From: Alphaproteobacteria bacterium
GTDB lineage: Bacteria; Pseudomonadota; Alphaproteobacteria; Ferrovibrionales; Ferrovibrionaceae
Assembly (NCBI GenBank): GCA_026126165.1
Contig: JAHCJR010000011.1
Coordinates: 1 to 56,815, forward strand
Direction of reading: 5' to 3'
DNA: 56,815 bases
Within the stretch, counting starts at the first letter, position 1; each line of letters starts with the position of its first letter. The notes under the pieces were generated by a model. That model had not been told where the DNA came from. It searched no databases and saw only the letters and a list, made by a program, of their open reading frames with translations. The position numbers and the translations under genes were made by a program. Below, in pieces: positions 45,382 through 54,038 of this stretch.

Positions 45382-46531
45382 TGCCGAAGAGGCGCCGCAC
45401 GACGCCGAGCTGGATCAGCGCCGCGTCCACCAGCTCGCGGACCGGCACCGATTCGTTGGCGGCATGTCCTTCGGCGCCGGAGCCAGGCCCGAAATTGAGG
45501 ATCGGAATGCCGTCGTCGGCGAAGTAGCGGCCATCCGACACGCCGGTGGCATTGAGGAAGCGGGTCGGCACGCCGAGCCGCTGGCCGATCTCCTCGGCAA
45601 AGGCGCGCACCAGCGGACCCTCCTCATGGGAGCGGAAACCATTGGTTCCGCGCAGCCGGATCAGGGTGAAGCTCTCCTCCGGTTCGCCGGCCCGTGCGAG
45701 GATCCCGGCCATCTCGGCGAAGGCCTGGTCCACGGTCTCGCCGGGCAGCAGGCGGCGGTCGATCTCCGCCCAGGCGGCGTTCGGTACCACGTTGGTATTG
45801 TGCCCGCCCTGCAGCCGGCCGAGATTCCAGGTCGAGCGCATCGGACCATCCGCTCGCTGTGCAAGCCGCGGCACGAGTTCGCGCTGCAGATGGCCGATCA
45901 GGCGCAACAGCCGCTCCAGCGCATTGTCGCCGGCGGCGGGATTGCCGGCATGGGCGGCACGTCCCCTGGCCTCGATCCGCACCCAGAGCACGCCGCGCTC
46001 GGCGGCGATCAGGTGATTCTCGGTCTGCGCGCCAAGCACCAGCATATCGGGCTTCACCTTGCCGCTCTCGCGCAGGAAATACATGCCGTCGGGTCCGAGA
46101 TTTTCCTCGTCGCCGACGAAGGTGAAGACGATGCGCCCGCCTGCCGGGCCGCCGCGCCGGGCGATTTCCTCGGCCAGCCAGAGCTGGACCGCCATCGAGC
46201 CCTTGCAATTGCCCGCGCCCAGTCCATGCACCAGGCCGTTGCGCACCACCGCCTTGAAGGGGTCGGTGCGCCACATGGCGGGCTCGCCGACACCGACCGT
46301 GTCCACATGCGCGTTGAAGACGAGGCAGGGCTGGCCGCCGCCGATCTCGGCCACCACATTGTCGATGCCTGCCGTCCGGGTCAGGGTTTCCACCCGGTAG
46401 CCGGCCCGGCCGAGCCGTTCCGCCGCATAGGCGCAGATCGCCCTTGTGTCGCTCGGCGGGAAAGGCGAGGGAATAGCGATCAGCTCGCCCAGGATGGCGA
46501 CGAGTTCCTGCCCCAGTTCGGCTTCGTTCAT
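45374..46531 (-). CDS. M20 family metallohydrolase (ArgE/DapE-like) with altered metal ligands
   Basis: 385-residue deacylase-fold protein like acetylornithine deacetylase. H75 and D77 (NAHVDTV), E142/E143 (GDEENLGPDG) and H356 (EGHAANESVPV) stand at the expected ligand and catalytic places. The bridging Asp of the GxxDxKG motif is Asn (GLGAGNCKG, N108), and the Glu ligand region usually reading GEPT is GAQT (A168). The two changes suggest a one-metal or otherwise different site. The dimerisation domain (about 175-285) is normal, with GHNTNVVPNAAWAEIDRR. It follows the Zn-dependent hydrolase by 17 bases. Its neighbours handle ornithine products and ureides; substrate unknown. Confidence 0.88.
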   Translation of the reverse strand: MNEAELGQELVAILGELIAIPSPFPPSDTRAICAYAAERLGRAGYRVETLTRTAGIDNVVAEIGGGQPCLVFNAHVDTVGVGEPAMWRTDPFKAVVRNGLVHGLGAGNCKGSMAVQLWLAEEIARRGGPAGGRIVFTFVGDEENLGPDGMYFLRESGKVKPDMLVLGAQTENHLIAAERGVLWVRIEARGRAAHAGNPAAGDNALERLLRLIGHLQRELVPRLAQRADGPMRSTWNLGRLQGGHNTNVVPNAAWAEIDRRLLPGETVDQAFAEMAGILARAGEPEESFTLIRLRGTNGFRSHEEGPLVRAFAEEIGQRLGVPTRFLNATGVSDGRYFADDGIPILNFGPGSGAEGHAANESVPVRELVDAALIQLGVVRRLFGIR

Positions 46532-46548
46532 CGGGTTGCTTTCGTGGT

Positions 46549-47799
46549 TCAGCGGTTGGCGAGGCGGACCAGGACGTCGGCCAGGACCCGTGCACCGGCC
46601 GCCAGGTCGCCGGGCGTGGCGTTCTCCGCCTCGTTGTGACTGATGCCCTTCTCGCAAGGCACGAAGATCATGCCGGTTGGGCAGAGCGGCGCCATGTAGC
46701 GGGCATCGTGGCCGGCGCCGGAGAAGATGTCCATGTGCGGCAGGCCGAGATGGGCGGCGGACTGGCGGACCAGGTCGACCACGGCGGGGTCGAAATGGGT
46801 CGGGTCGTTGCTGGTGGTCTCGCGGATGCTGACCTGGCAGGGGCCGGCGGCGGCCTTGCATATCGCGGCGATCCGCCCGCCCCGCTCGCGCAGCACCTCG
46901 CGGTCGGGATGGCGGAAGTCGATGGTGAAGAGGACGCGGCCGGGCACCGTGTTGGGTGAGCCCGGCATGACCTCGAAGCGGCCGATAGTGAAGCGCAGGA
47001 TGTCGGCCGGATCGTGCATCAGTTCCTGCAGGGCCTGGGCCATGGCGAGAGCCGAACGGAAGGCGTCCTTGCGCGCGCCGAGGGGCGTGGTGCCGGCATG
47101 GGCTTCCTCGCCGGTGACGACGATCTCGAACCAGCGGGAGCCCTGGATGCCGGTGACGACGCCGATGGTCTTGTCCTCCAGCGCCAGGCGCGGCCCCTGC
47201 TCGATATGGGCCTCGATATAGGCCGCCACCGGAAAGCCCGACTTCCGGCGATCCGCATCCGGCATCGCCGCGAGGGTTTCCGCCAGGGCATCGCCGAGCC
47301 GGGTGCCCTTCGAGTCCCGCACCTCCACCATGTCGGCAAGCTTCTTGTCGCCGGCAAAGACGGCCGAGCCCATGGTGCCCGGCTGGAAGCGGCTGCCCTC
47401 CTCATTGGTCCAGGCCACGACCTCGATCGCTCGCCGCGTCCGCGTGCCGGTATCCTCGAGCGCCTCCAGCACCTCGAAGCCGGCGAGAACGCCATAGGTC
47501 CCGTCGAACCGCCCGCCCGTCGGCTGGCTGTCGAGATGGGAGCCGGTCAGGACCGGAGCTGCCGTATCGTCGGTTCCGGGCCTGCGGACGTAGAGATTGC
47601 CGATCTCGTCCAGGCAGGTTCGGTAGCCACGGGCGGCGGCCCAGTCGGCCAGCGTCCGCCGGGCGGCAATATCCTCCGCGGAAAGTGCCTGGCGGTTGAC
47701 CCCGCCGCGCGCCGTCGCGCCAAAACGCGCCATGGCTTCGTGGCGCTGCCAGAGCCGCCTTTCGTCCACGCCCTGCGCCGGCTCCCGACCTGCCCTCAT
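46549..47799 (-). CDS. Zn-dependent hydrolase (allantoate amidohydrolase / N-carbamoyl amino acid hydrolase family)
   Basis: 416-residue M20C-type enzyme that cleaves a carbamoyl or ureido group. Metal and catalytic segments: TGSHLDSQPTGGRFDGTYGV, WTNEEGSRFQPG, YIEAHIEQGP, GEEAHAGTTPLGARKDA and FSGAGHDARYMA. These are shared by allantoate amidohydrolase (AllC) and L-carbamoylase. The divergent neighbour is a PuuE-type allantoinase whose product is allantoate, which favours the AllC role. The start at the ATG 47799 gives the family length; the ribosome site is poor. First gene of a pair with the M20 deacylase. Confidence 0.9.
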   Translation of the reverse strand: MRAGREPAQGVDERRLWQRHEAMARFGATARGGVNRQALSAEDIAARRTLADWAAARGYRTCLDEIGNLYVRRPGTDDTAAPVLTGSHLDSQPTGGRFDGTYGVLAGFEVLEALEDTGTRTRRAIEVVAWTNEEGSRFQPGTMGSAVFAGDKKLADMVEVRDSKGTRLGDALAETLAAMPDADRRKSGFPVAAYIEAHIEQGPRLALEDKTIGVVTGIQGSRWFEIVVTGEEAHAGTTPLGARKDAFRSALAMAQALQELMHDPADILRFTIGRFEVMPGSPNTVPGRVLFTIDFRHPDREVLRERGGRIAAICKAAAGPCQVSIRETTSNDPTHFDPAVVDLVRQSAAHLGLPHMDIFSGAGHDARYMAPLCPTGMIFVPCEKGISHNEAENATPGDLAAGARVLADVLVRLANR

Positions 47800-47924
47800 G
47801 CCGACCACCCTTTGCTCGATCCGCTTTGCGCGAGATATAGCCCGACACGCCCTTTGCCGGCAATCCGGGCTGCCGTATCGTGACGCCGGCGGCACCTTTC
47901 GGCCAGGGCAGGAGCGAGGGAGGG

Positions 47925-48836
47925 ATGAGCGAGGCATATCCGAGGGATTTCGTCGGCTATGGCGGCAATCCCCCCGACCCCCGCTGGCCCGGTGGCGCCA
48001 GGCTGGCGGTGCAGTTCGTGCTGAACTACGAGGAAGGCGGCGAGAACACAGTGCTCAACGGCGATGCCGGCTCGGAAACCTACCTCAACGAGACCCCGGG
48101 CGGTGCGCCGGTGCTGGGCCAGCGCGACATCAACATGGAGACCCAGTACGAATATGGTGCGCGCGCCGGTTTCTGGCGCATCCTGCGCCTGTTCGGCGAG
48201 CGTGGCCTGCCCTTCACCTGCTATGGGGTCGGACTGGCGCTGGAACGAAATCCTCTCGCGGCGCGGGCGATGGTCGAGGCCGGGCATGAGATCGCCAGCC
48301 ACGGCTATCGCTGGATCAGCTATCAGAACGTGGCGGAGGAGGTCGAGCGCGCCCATATCCGCCAGGCCATCGCCGCCATCGAACGCTGCTGCGGCGTGCG
48401 CCCGCTCGGCTGGTATACCGGCCGCGTCAGTCCGCGCACCCGGCGGCTGGTGATCGAGGAAGGCGGTTTTCTGTATGATTCGGATGCCTACAACGACGAT
48501 CTGCCTTACTGGGTTGAATATCGCGGCGAACCGCACCTCGTGATTCCTTATACACTCGATAACAACGACATGAAATTCTCGGTTCCGCCGGGCTTTTCCG
48601 GCGGCGACGACTTCTTTTTCTATCTCCGCGATGCCTTCGACTGCCTTTACCGCGAAGGTGCGAGCCAGCCGAAAATGATGTCGGTCGGCTTGCATTGCCG
48701 TCTGGTCGGCCGGCCCGGACGGGCCGAGGCGCTGCGCCGCTTTCTCGATTATGTGCAGAGCCATCCCGATGTCTGGATCTGCCGGCGGGTGGATATTGCC
48801 CGGCACTGGCACGAACACCATCGGCCGGCGCGCTGA
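47925..48836 (+). CDS. puuE: Allantoinase, PuuE type (polysaccharide deacetylase fold)
   Basis: 303-residue enzyme that opens allantoin to allantoate; this type needs no metal centre of the amidohydrolase kind and uses a NodB-like barrel. Family landmarks: YPRDFVGYGGNPPDPRWPGGARLAVQFVLNYEEGGE at the N terminus (in blocks), ASHGYRWISYQ, WYTGRVSPRTRRL, YDSDAYNDDLPYW and a C-terminal HCRLVGRPGR. The ATG at 47925 has GAGGGAGGG just before it. The gene diverges from the allantoate-type amidohydrolase with 125 bases between them. Neither urate oxidase nor transport genes are in the window. Confidence 0.92.
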   Translation: MSEAYPRDFVGYGGNPPDPRWPGGARLAVQFVLNYEEGGENTVLNGDAGSETYLNETPGGAPVLGQRDINMETQYEYGARAGFWRILRLFGERGLPFTCYGVGLALERNPLAARAMVEAGHEIASHGYRWISYQNVAEEVERAHIRQAIAAIERCCGVRPLGWYTGRVSPRTRRLVIEEGGFLYDSDAYNDDLPYWVEYRGEPHLVIPYTLDNNDMKFSVPPGFSGGDDFFFYLRDAFDCLYREGASQPKMMSVGLHCRLVGRPGRAEALRRFLDYVQSHPDVWICRRVDIARHWHEHHRPAR

Positions 48837-49076
48837 GCGGCAAGCCGCGGAGCACCAGCTAGGAAATTGCGCCGCATGGGGCAAGGATGCGACAAGTCGT
48901 TGATTCTTAAAGAATGCAGGCGCCCTTGCGGTTGACATTGTGCCATATCCTTCTCTAGCCTCACGCTGATCCTTAGTCCGCGATTCGCGCAGGTGCCGAA
49001 TCGTGCGGAGGTCGGGTTCCGGGGGACGCTGCGGGGGCGCGGCGGAACGGCCGATCGGTCACATCGAGGGGGAACG
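48837..49076 (+). promoter_or_regulatory. Upstream region of the redox operon
   Basis: 240 bases without a gene. A perfect TTGACA at 48932-48937 is followed at 16 bases by only a weak -10 (TCTAGC, 48954-48959). A palindrome ATTCTT-A-AAGAAT at 48903-48915 lies centred about 58 bases before the expected start of transcription, where activators of the CRP/FNR kind often bind. Its left edge contains TTGAT (48900-48904), an FNR-type half site; the right half does not match. Weak promoter plus upstream operator suggests activator-dependent expression. Confidence 0.4.
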
Positions 49077-51473
49077 ATGGCTGACCATTTCACGGTCGCG
49101 ATCATCGGTTCGGGTCCGGGGGGCTTGAGCGCGGCTGGTCGGGCGGCAGCGGCGGGGGTTTCGCACATCCTGCTGGAGCGCTGCGACCACGCATCGGACA
49201 CCATCTACAAATACCAGAAGGGCAAGCTCGTCATGGCGACGCCGGACGTGCTGCCGCTGCGTTCGGATTTCGACTTCAAGATGGGGATCCGCGAGGACAT
49301 CCTCGGCACATGGGATCGCCAGCTCGAAGAGCACAAGGTCAATATCCGCTACGGCGCCGAGGTTGTCGCCATCGCCGGGCAGAAGGGTGCCTTTACGGTA
49401 ACGCTGCAGGACAAGTCCACGCTGACGGCGGAATACGTCATTCTCGCCATCGGCCTGCAGGGCAACATCAACAAGCTCCCCGTGCCGGGCGCCGAATTGC
49501 CGCACGTGCAATACCAGCTCGACGATCCGGACGAGTACGAGGGTGAGCACATCGTCGTCGTCGGTGCAGGCGATGCGGCGATCGAGAATGCGGTGGCGCT
49601 CGCCAAGCAGAACAGCGTCACGATCGTCAACCGCAGCGGCGAGTTCGCGCGCGCCAAGCAGGGCAACCTCGACCTGATCCGGGCGGCGATCGAGAAGAAC
49701 CAGATCGAGTGCTACTACAATTCCTCGCCTGCGCGGGTCACCGAGAAGACGCTGGTTCTGAGAACAGCCGACGGCGAGGCAGAGGTCCGCTGCGACCGGG
49801 TGATCGCCCGCCTCGGCGCCACCGCGCCGCGCAAGTTCGTCGAAGCCTGCGGTATCGTCTTTCCCAGCCCGGACCCGAAGGCGCTGCCGGAAGTCTCCTC
49901 GACCTACGAAAGCAACGTCCCCGGCCTCTATATCATCGGCGCGCTTGGCGGTTATCCGCTGATCAAGCAGGCGATGAACCAGGGCTACGAAGTCATCGAG
50001 TTCATCCGCGGCAACAAGGTGGAGCCGGCGGACGAACCGCTCCTCAAGGAACGTTTCAAGGGCCTTGCCGACGTGACCGTCGAGCAGGTGCTGGCCACGA
50101 TCCGCGCCAACGTGCCGATCTTCTCCGAACTCAATCCGCTGGTGCTGCGCGAGCTGATGCTCGACAGCATCGTCCACACGCCGAAGAAGGGCGACATCAT
50201 CTTCCGGCGCAACGATTACTCGAACAGCTTCTACACCATCGTCCAGGGCGAGGTGGAGGTCAGGGTCAATCCGCTGGACGATTCGGAAGTCGTGGTGCTG
50301 CGCCAGGGCGAGTTTTTCGGCGAGATGGGACTGATCGCCGGGCGGCGGCGGACCGCGACCGTGGTGGCGCGCCAGGACGCGATCCTGGTGGAGACGCAGC
50401 GGCGCACCATGCTCAAGCTGATCGCCTCCGTCGCCTCGGTGAAGCGGCAGATGGATGCCATCGCCATCGTCCGGCAGATCCAGACCTATATCGCGCCCCA
50501 CACGCCGGTGGAACGGCTCTACGACATGGCGAGCACCGCGAAGCTGCGCCGTTTCAAGGCTGGCGAGATCCTCTTCAGCCAGGGCGATGCCGGCGATTCG
50601 GTGCATCTGATACGGTCGGGTTCGGTCACCGTCTCGCGGCGCATCGGCGGACGGGACGTGGTGCTCTCCTATGTCGCCTCGGGCAACTATGTCGGCGAAA
50701 TGGCGCTGCTCACCAACGCCCCGCGCTCGGCGACGGTGCGGGCGGCGGTGGCGACCGAGACGGTCGCGATCGACGGCAAGGCGTTCGTCGACCTGCTGGG
50801 CAGCGACCCTGCGCTGCGCACCGAAGTCGAGGCCAAGTTCCGCGACCGGCTGGAGATCAACGAGCGGATGGAGCGCGCGCCGGAGGCGGGCAGCATCATC
50901 CAGTTCCTGATCGAGCAGGGCGTCGGCGAGGCGACCGACGTGCTGCTGATCGACGAATCGCTTTGCGTGCGCTGCGACAATTGCGAGAAGGCGTGCGCGG
51001 AGACCCATCATGGCATCTCGCGGCTCGACCGCGAAGCCGGCCCCACTTTCGCCAGCATCCACGTGCCGACCTCCTGCCGGCATTGCGAGCACCCCCATTG
51101 CATGGCCGACTGCCCGCCGGATGCGATCCACCGTGCGCCGAACGGCGAGGTCTATATCGACGATAGCTGCATCGGCTGCGGCAATTGCCAGCGCAACTGC
51201 CCCTATGGCGTCATCCAGATGGCGGCGCCGCCGCCGGACAAGCCGGGCCTGTTCTCGTGGCTGCTGTTCGGGCTCGGCTACGGGCCGGGCGAGGACAAGC
51301 GGCTGCGCAAGGTGCATCACGAGAACGTCGACAAATATGGCAAGCACGCCGTGAAGTGCGACATGTGCAAGGACATCGAGGGCGGCGCGGCCTGCGTGCG
51401 CGCCTGCCCCACGGGGGCGGCGATCCGCGTCGATCCCAAGCAGTTCCTGTCGCTGGCGAAACTGGGAACGTGA
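49077..51473 (+). CDS. Fusion: FAD/NAD(P) oxidoreductase, two cNMP-binding domains, four-cluster ferredoxin
   Basis: 798-residue cytoplasmic protein with three parts. Residues 1-315: thioredoxin-reductase-like flavoprotein with FAD motif GSGPGG (11-16), a second dinucleotide site GAGDAA (163-168) and GLYIIGALGG (283-292). Residues about 345-455 and 475-580: two cyclic-nucleotide-binding domains; both phosphate cassettes keep the Glu and Arg (FGEMG with R425-T-A; VGEMA with R550-S-A). Residues 620-798: DmsB/NrfC-like ferredoxin with 16 Cys in four sets starting at C630, C667, C698 and C761. No redox CxxC is seen in the flavin part. GAGGGGG precedes the ATG. It would pass NAD(P)H electrons through FAD to the clusters under nucleotide control. 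First gene of the operon. Confidence 0.92.
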   Translation: MADHFTVAIIGSGPGGLSAAGRAAAAGVSHILLERCDHASDTIYKYQKGKLVMATPDVLPLRSDFDFKMGIREDILGTWDRQLEEHKVNIRYGAEVVAIAGQKGAFTVTLQDKSTLTAEYVILAIGLQGNINKLPVPGAELPHVQYQLDDPDEYEGEHIVVVGAGDAAIENAVALAKQNSVTIVNRSGEFARAKQGNLDLIRAAIEKNQIECYYNSSPARVTEKTLVLRTADGEAEVRCDRVIARLGATAPRKFVEACGIVFPSPDPKALPEVSSTYESNVPGLYIIGALGGYPLIKQAMNQGYEVIEFIRGNKVEPADEPLLKERFKGLADVTVEQVLATIRANVPIFSELNPLVLRELMLDSIVHTPKKGDIIFRRNDYSNSFYTIVQGEVEVRVNPLDDSEVVVLRQGEFFGEMGLIAGRRRTATVVARQDAILVETQRRTMLKLIASVASVKRQMDAIAIVRQIQTYIAPHTPVERLYDMASTAKLRRFKAGEILFSQGDAGDSVHLIRSGSVTVSRRIGGRDVVLSYVASGNYVGEMALLTNAPRSATVRAAVATETVAIDGKAFVDLLGSDPALRTEVEAKFRDRLEINERMERAPEAGSIIQFLIEQGVGEATDVLLIDESLCVRCDNCEKACAETHHGISRLDREAGPTFASIHVPTSCRHCEHPHCMADCPPDAIHRAPNGEVYIDDSCIGCGNCQRNCPYGVIQMAAPPPDKPGLFSWLLFGLGYGPGEDKRLRKVHHENVDKYGKHAVKCDMCKDIEGGAACVRACPTGAAIRVDPKQFLSLAKLGT

Positions 51474-51483
51474 GGGGGCGGCG

Positions 51484-52311
51484 TTGAACGAATCGGTCGT
51501 CGTCTATCGCGGCTTCCGCTACCTGAAGGTGGCGACGCTCCTCTGCCTGCTGGCCATCGTGCTTTATGCGTTCCACACGCCGATCGGCCAGCCGAACGGC
51601 GGTTCCTGGCTCGGCTACGGGCTCGGCGGCATCGGTGCCGCCATCATTCTCTGGCTGATGTGGTTCGGCGTGCGCAAGCGGCGCTACAAGCCGGGCAAGG
51701 TCAAGCTCGAGGAATGGCTATCGGCGCATGTCTATCTGGGGTTGGCGCTGATCATCATCGCGACCCTGCATAGCGGATTTCAGTTCGGCTGGAACGTCCA
51801 TACGCTGGCCTACGTGCTGATGATGGTGGTGATCCTCTCCGGCTCCTTCGGCCTCTATGCCTACGTGCGCTATCCGCGGCTGATGACGGAGAACCGGCGT
51901 GGCCAGACGCTGGATGGGATCTTCACGCAGATCGCCGATCTCGACCGGGAATGCCGCGACGTCGCCATGCGCCTCGGCGACGAGGTCAACGATGCCGTGC
52001 TGGCGGCGGCGCAGCGCACGCGCGTCGGCGGCGGCCTGGTGCGCCAGCTTTCCGGCCGCAACCCGAACTGCCCGACCCTGGCCGCGCTCAAGCTGATGCA
52101 GAAACTGGCGGCCGGTCCGCGGCACGACGATGCGGGCGTGCGCAAGCTGGTGCAACTCCTCGCCAAGAAGGACGACCTTCTTGGCCAGGCGCGCCGCGAC
52201 GTGCAGCTTCTCGCCATGATGCAGGTCTGGCTGTTCATCCACGTGCCTTTCACCTTCGCGCTGATCGCGGCGCTGGTGGCGCACGTCTTTTCTGTCTTCT
52301 TCTATTGGTGA
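51484..52311 (+). CDS. Predicted di-haem b-type membrane cytochrome
   Basis: 275-residue membrane protein with five predicted helices (about 13-32, 44-63, 80-98, 106-128 and 245-272) and a cytoplasmic or periplasmic loop of about 115 residues between the last two. H82 and H96 in helix 3 and H253 and H267 in helix 5 are each 14 residues apart, the bis-His spacing of di-haem b cytochromes. H31 and H106 lie at helix ends. No family name recognised. The start is a TTG at 51484 with GAGGGGG five bases before it, ten bases after the preceding stop. Likely carries electrons from the cytoplasmic flavo-iron-sulfur protein to the periplasmic haems encoded next. Confidence 0.8.
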   Translation: MNESVVVYRGFRYLKVATLLCLLAIVLYAFHTPIGQPNGGSWLGYGLGGIGAAIILWLMWFGVRKRRYKPGKVKLEEWLSAHVYLGLALIIIATLHSGFQFGWNVHTLAYVLMMVVILSGSFGLYAYVRYPRLMTENRRGQTLDGIFTQIADLDRECRDVAMRLGDEVNDAVLAAAQRTRVGGGLVRQLSGRNPNCPTLAALKLMQKLAAGPRHDDAGVRKLVQLLAKKDDLLGQARRDVQLLAMMQVWLFIHVPFTFALIAALVAHVFSVFFYW

Positions 52312-52321
52312 GGCGGCGGAC

Positions 52322-54025
52322 ATGACCATCCTCGTCAGCTACCTGACCAAGAAGCAGCGCGGCGGCGTGGCCCGCCGCGACATCGAGGTGGCGCCCGGCG
52401 AGATCCGGCTTGGCCGCGGTGCCGATTGCGAGGTGCATCTGGCCGATCCGCGCGTGCTGCTGCACCACGCGACCATATCGCCGCGCGGCGGCGGCTGGTT
52501 CGTCGAGGCGCAGGGGACCGCGGAGATGCGGGTCAACGGCGCGGTCACCGGCGCCTCGTCCGTGCGGCTGGGGGACAGGCTCGCGCTGGGGCCCTACGAG
52601 TTGCAGGTGACCGAGGCTCCGGGCCACGACTTCGCCATTACCATCGAGCTTGCCGCCCCGCTCGGCGACGATCTGGAGCAGCTCAAGAAGCGCAGCGGCA
52701 CGCAGCTCAGGTCGGCTGGGCTTGGCAAGCGCGCCTGGTCCTGGACCCTGGCGATCGTCGTGCTGGGATTCTTCCTCGCCCTGCCGCTTGCCGGCTTCTA
52801 TGCCAAGACTGATGCCGGGGGGCAGAATTACATGGCCGGTGCCGAACGGACCTGGCTCACGGGCTCCGACATCGTCTGGATTTCCGGCAAGATCGCCGGG
52901 CCCCACAGGTTCTTCGGCGACAATTGCGAAGCCTGTCACCAGAAGCCCTTCGTCATGGTGCAGGACCAGGCCTGCCTCGCCTGCCATTCGGGCATCGAGA
53001 ATCATGCGGACCCGGCCCGCTTCGATTTCGCGGCCTTCAGCGGCCAGCTCTGTCAGAGCTGCCACAAGGAGCACAATGCCAGCCTCGGCAAGGCGGCGCT
53101 GGTTTCGCAGGAGCAGCGCTTCTGCGCCGACTGCCATTCCGGACTGAAGGCGCGCGCGCCTGCGACCGAACTTGTCGACGTGGCGAATTTCTCGCCCGGC
53201 GCCCATCCGGAATTCCGTGTCAGCGTCATGGGCGAGGGCGCGAAGATCGTGCGCGCCTCCCTCGATGCATCGCCCAAGCCGCAGGAGGTCTCCGGCCTCA
53301 AGTTCCCGCACGACAAGCATCTCAAGAAGGAGGGTATCCGCAATCCCGAGAAGGGGATGGTGAAGCTGGAATGCGCGAGCTGCCACGCACCGGCGCCGGG
53401 TGGCATCGGTCTGCTGCCGGTCCGCATGGAAACCCATTGCGCGGAATGCCACTCGCTGCGCTTCGAGCCAAAGGCTCTGGACCGGGTGCTGCCGCATGCC
53501 AAGCCGGAACAGGCACTCATGGTGATGCGCGACTTCTATGCCGGACAGGCGCTGCGCGGCGAGGTCACCGACGAGACGGCGCCGGCGCTGGTGCGGCGGC
53601 GTCCGGGCGTGCCGTTCACCGAACCCGAACGGCTGGAGGCGCTGGCCTGGGCCGAGCGCAAGGCGCTCGAAGTCGGCGATCAGGTGTTCGGCAAGACGCT
53701 CTGCGCCTCCTGCCATACGGTCACCGGCGGCCAGGGCAAGTGGGAGGTGGCGAAGGTCAGCCTGACATGGCACTGGATGCCCAAGGCGAAGCTCTTTCCG
53801 CACGATCGTCACGAGCCGGTCGCCTGCGTCGCCTGTCACGACGCGGAACCCTCGACGGCGGCGAGCGATGTGCTGATGCCATCGATCAAGACCTGTCAGC
53901 AATGTCACGGCGGCGAGGCGGCCACCGACAAGGTTCCATCGACATGCATTGCCTGCCATGAGTTCCACCTGCCGCATCTCAGCCCCATGCGGGCGGCGGG
54001 CGGCGGCTCGGCCATGGCGAAGTAG
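52322..54025 (+). CDS. FHA domain-transmembrane-decahaem cytochrome c
   Basis: 567-residue protein. Residues about 25-98 form an FHA domain (IRLGRGADCEVHLADP, HHATI, VRLGDRLALG); FHA domains bind phosphothreonine. One membrane helix at 139-161 follows. The periplasmic part has ten CxxCH sites, beginning at C202, C218, C244, C268, C351, C373, C461, C502, C525 and C542, with extra His in FPHDKH and FPHDRH (328-333 and 492-497) as likely sixth ligands, as in c3/c7-type cytochromes. The FHA part must face the cytoplasm if the haems are periplasmic. Linked to the b-type gene by ten bases. A fusion of this kind is unfamiliar to me. Confidence 0.9.
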   Translation: MTILVSYLTKKQRGGVARRDIEVAPGEIRLGRGADCEVHLADPRVLLHHATISPRGGGWFVEAQGTAEMRVNGAVTGASSVRLGDRLALGPYELQVTEAPGHDFAITIELAAPLGDDLEQLKKRSGTQLRSAGLGKRAWSWTLAIVVLGFFLALPLAGFYAKTDAGGQNYMAGAERTWLTGSDIVWISGKIAGPHRFFGDNCEACHQKPFVMVQDQACLACHSGIENHADPARFDFAAFSGQLCQSCHKEHNASLGKAALVSQEQRFCADCHSGLKARAPATELVDVANFSPGAHPEFRVSVMGEGAKIVRASLDASPKPQEVSGLKFPHDKHLKKEGIRNPEKGMVKLECASCHAPAPGGIGLLPVRMETHCAECHSLRFEPKALDRVLPHAKPEQALMVMRDFYAGQALRGEVTDETAPALVRRRPGVPFTEPERLEALAWAERKALEVGDQVFGKTLCASCHTVTGGQGKWEVAKVSLTWHWMPKAKLFPHDRHEPVACVACHDAEPSTAASDVLMPSIKTCQQCHGGEAATDKVPSTCIACHEFHLPHLSPMRAAGGGSAMAK

Positions 54026-54038
54026 GGGAGGTATGGCC

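Noticed and set aside
49059-51347. Long minus-strand open frame (about 760 codons) opposite the flavo-iron-sulfur gene
   Set aside because: The plus-strand gene has complete domain motifs; the antisense frame is rich in His/Asp/Arg with no family pattern, as expected in GC-rich DNA.
52322-54025. Identification of the decahaem protein as MtrA/MtrC
   Set aside because: It is inner-membrane anchored with an FHA domain and long heme-free gaps (for example residues 273-350 and 378-460), unlike MtrA/MtrC; only the haem number is shared.
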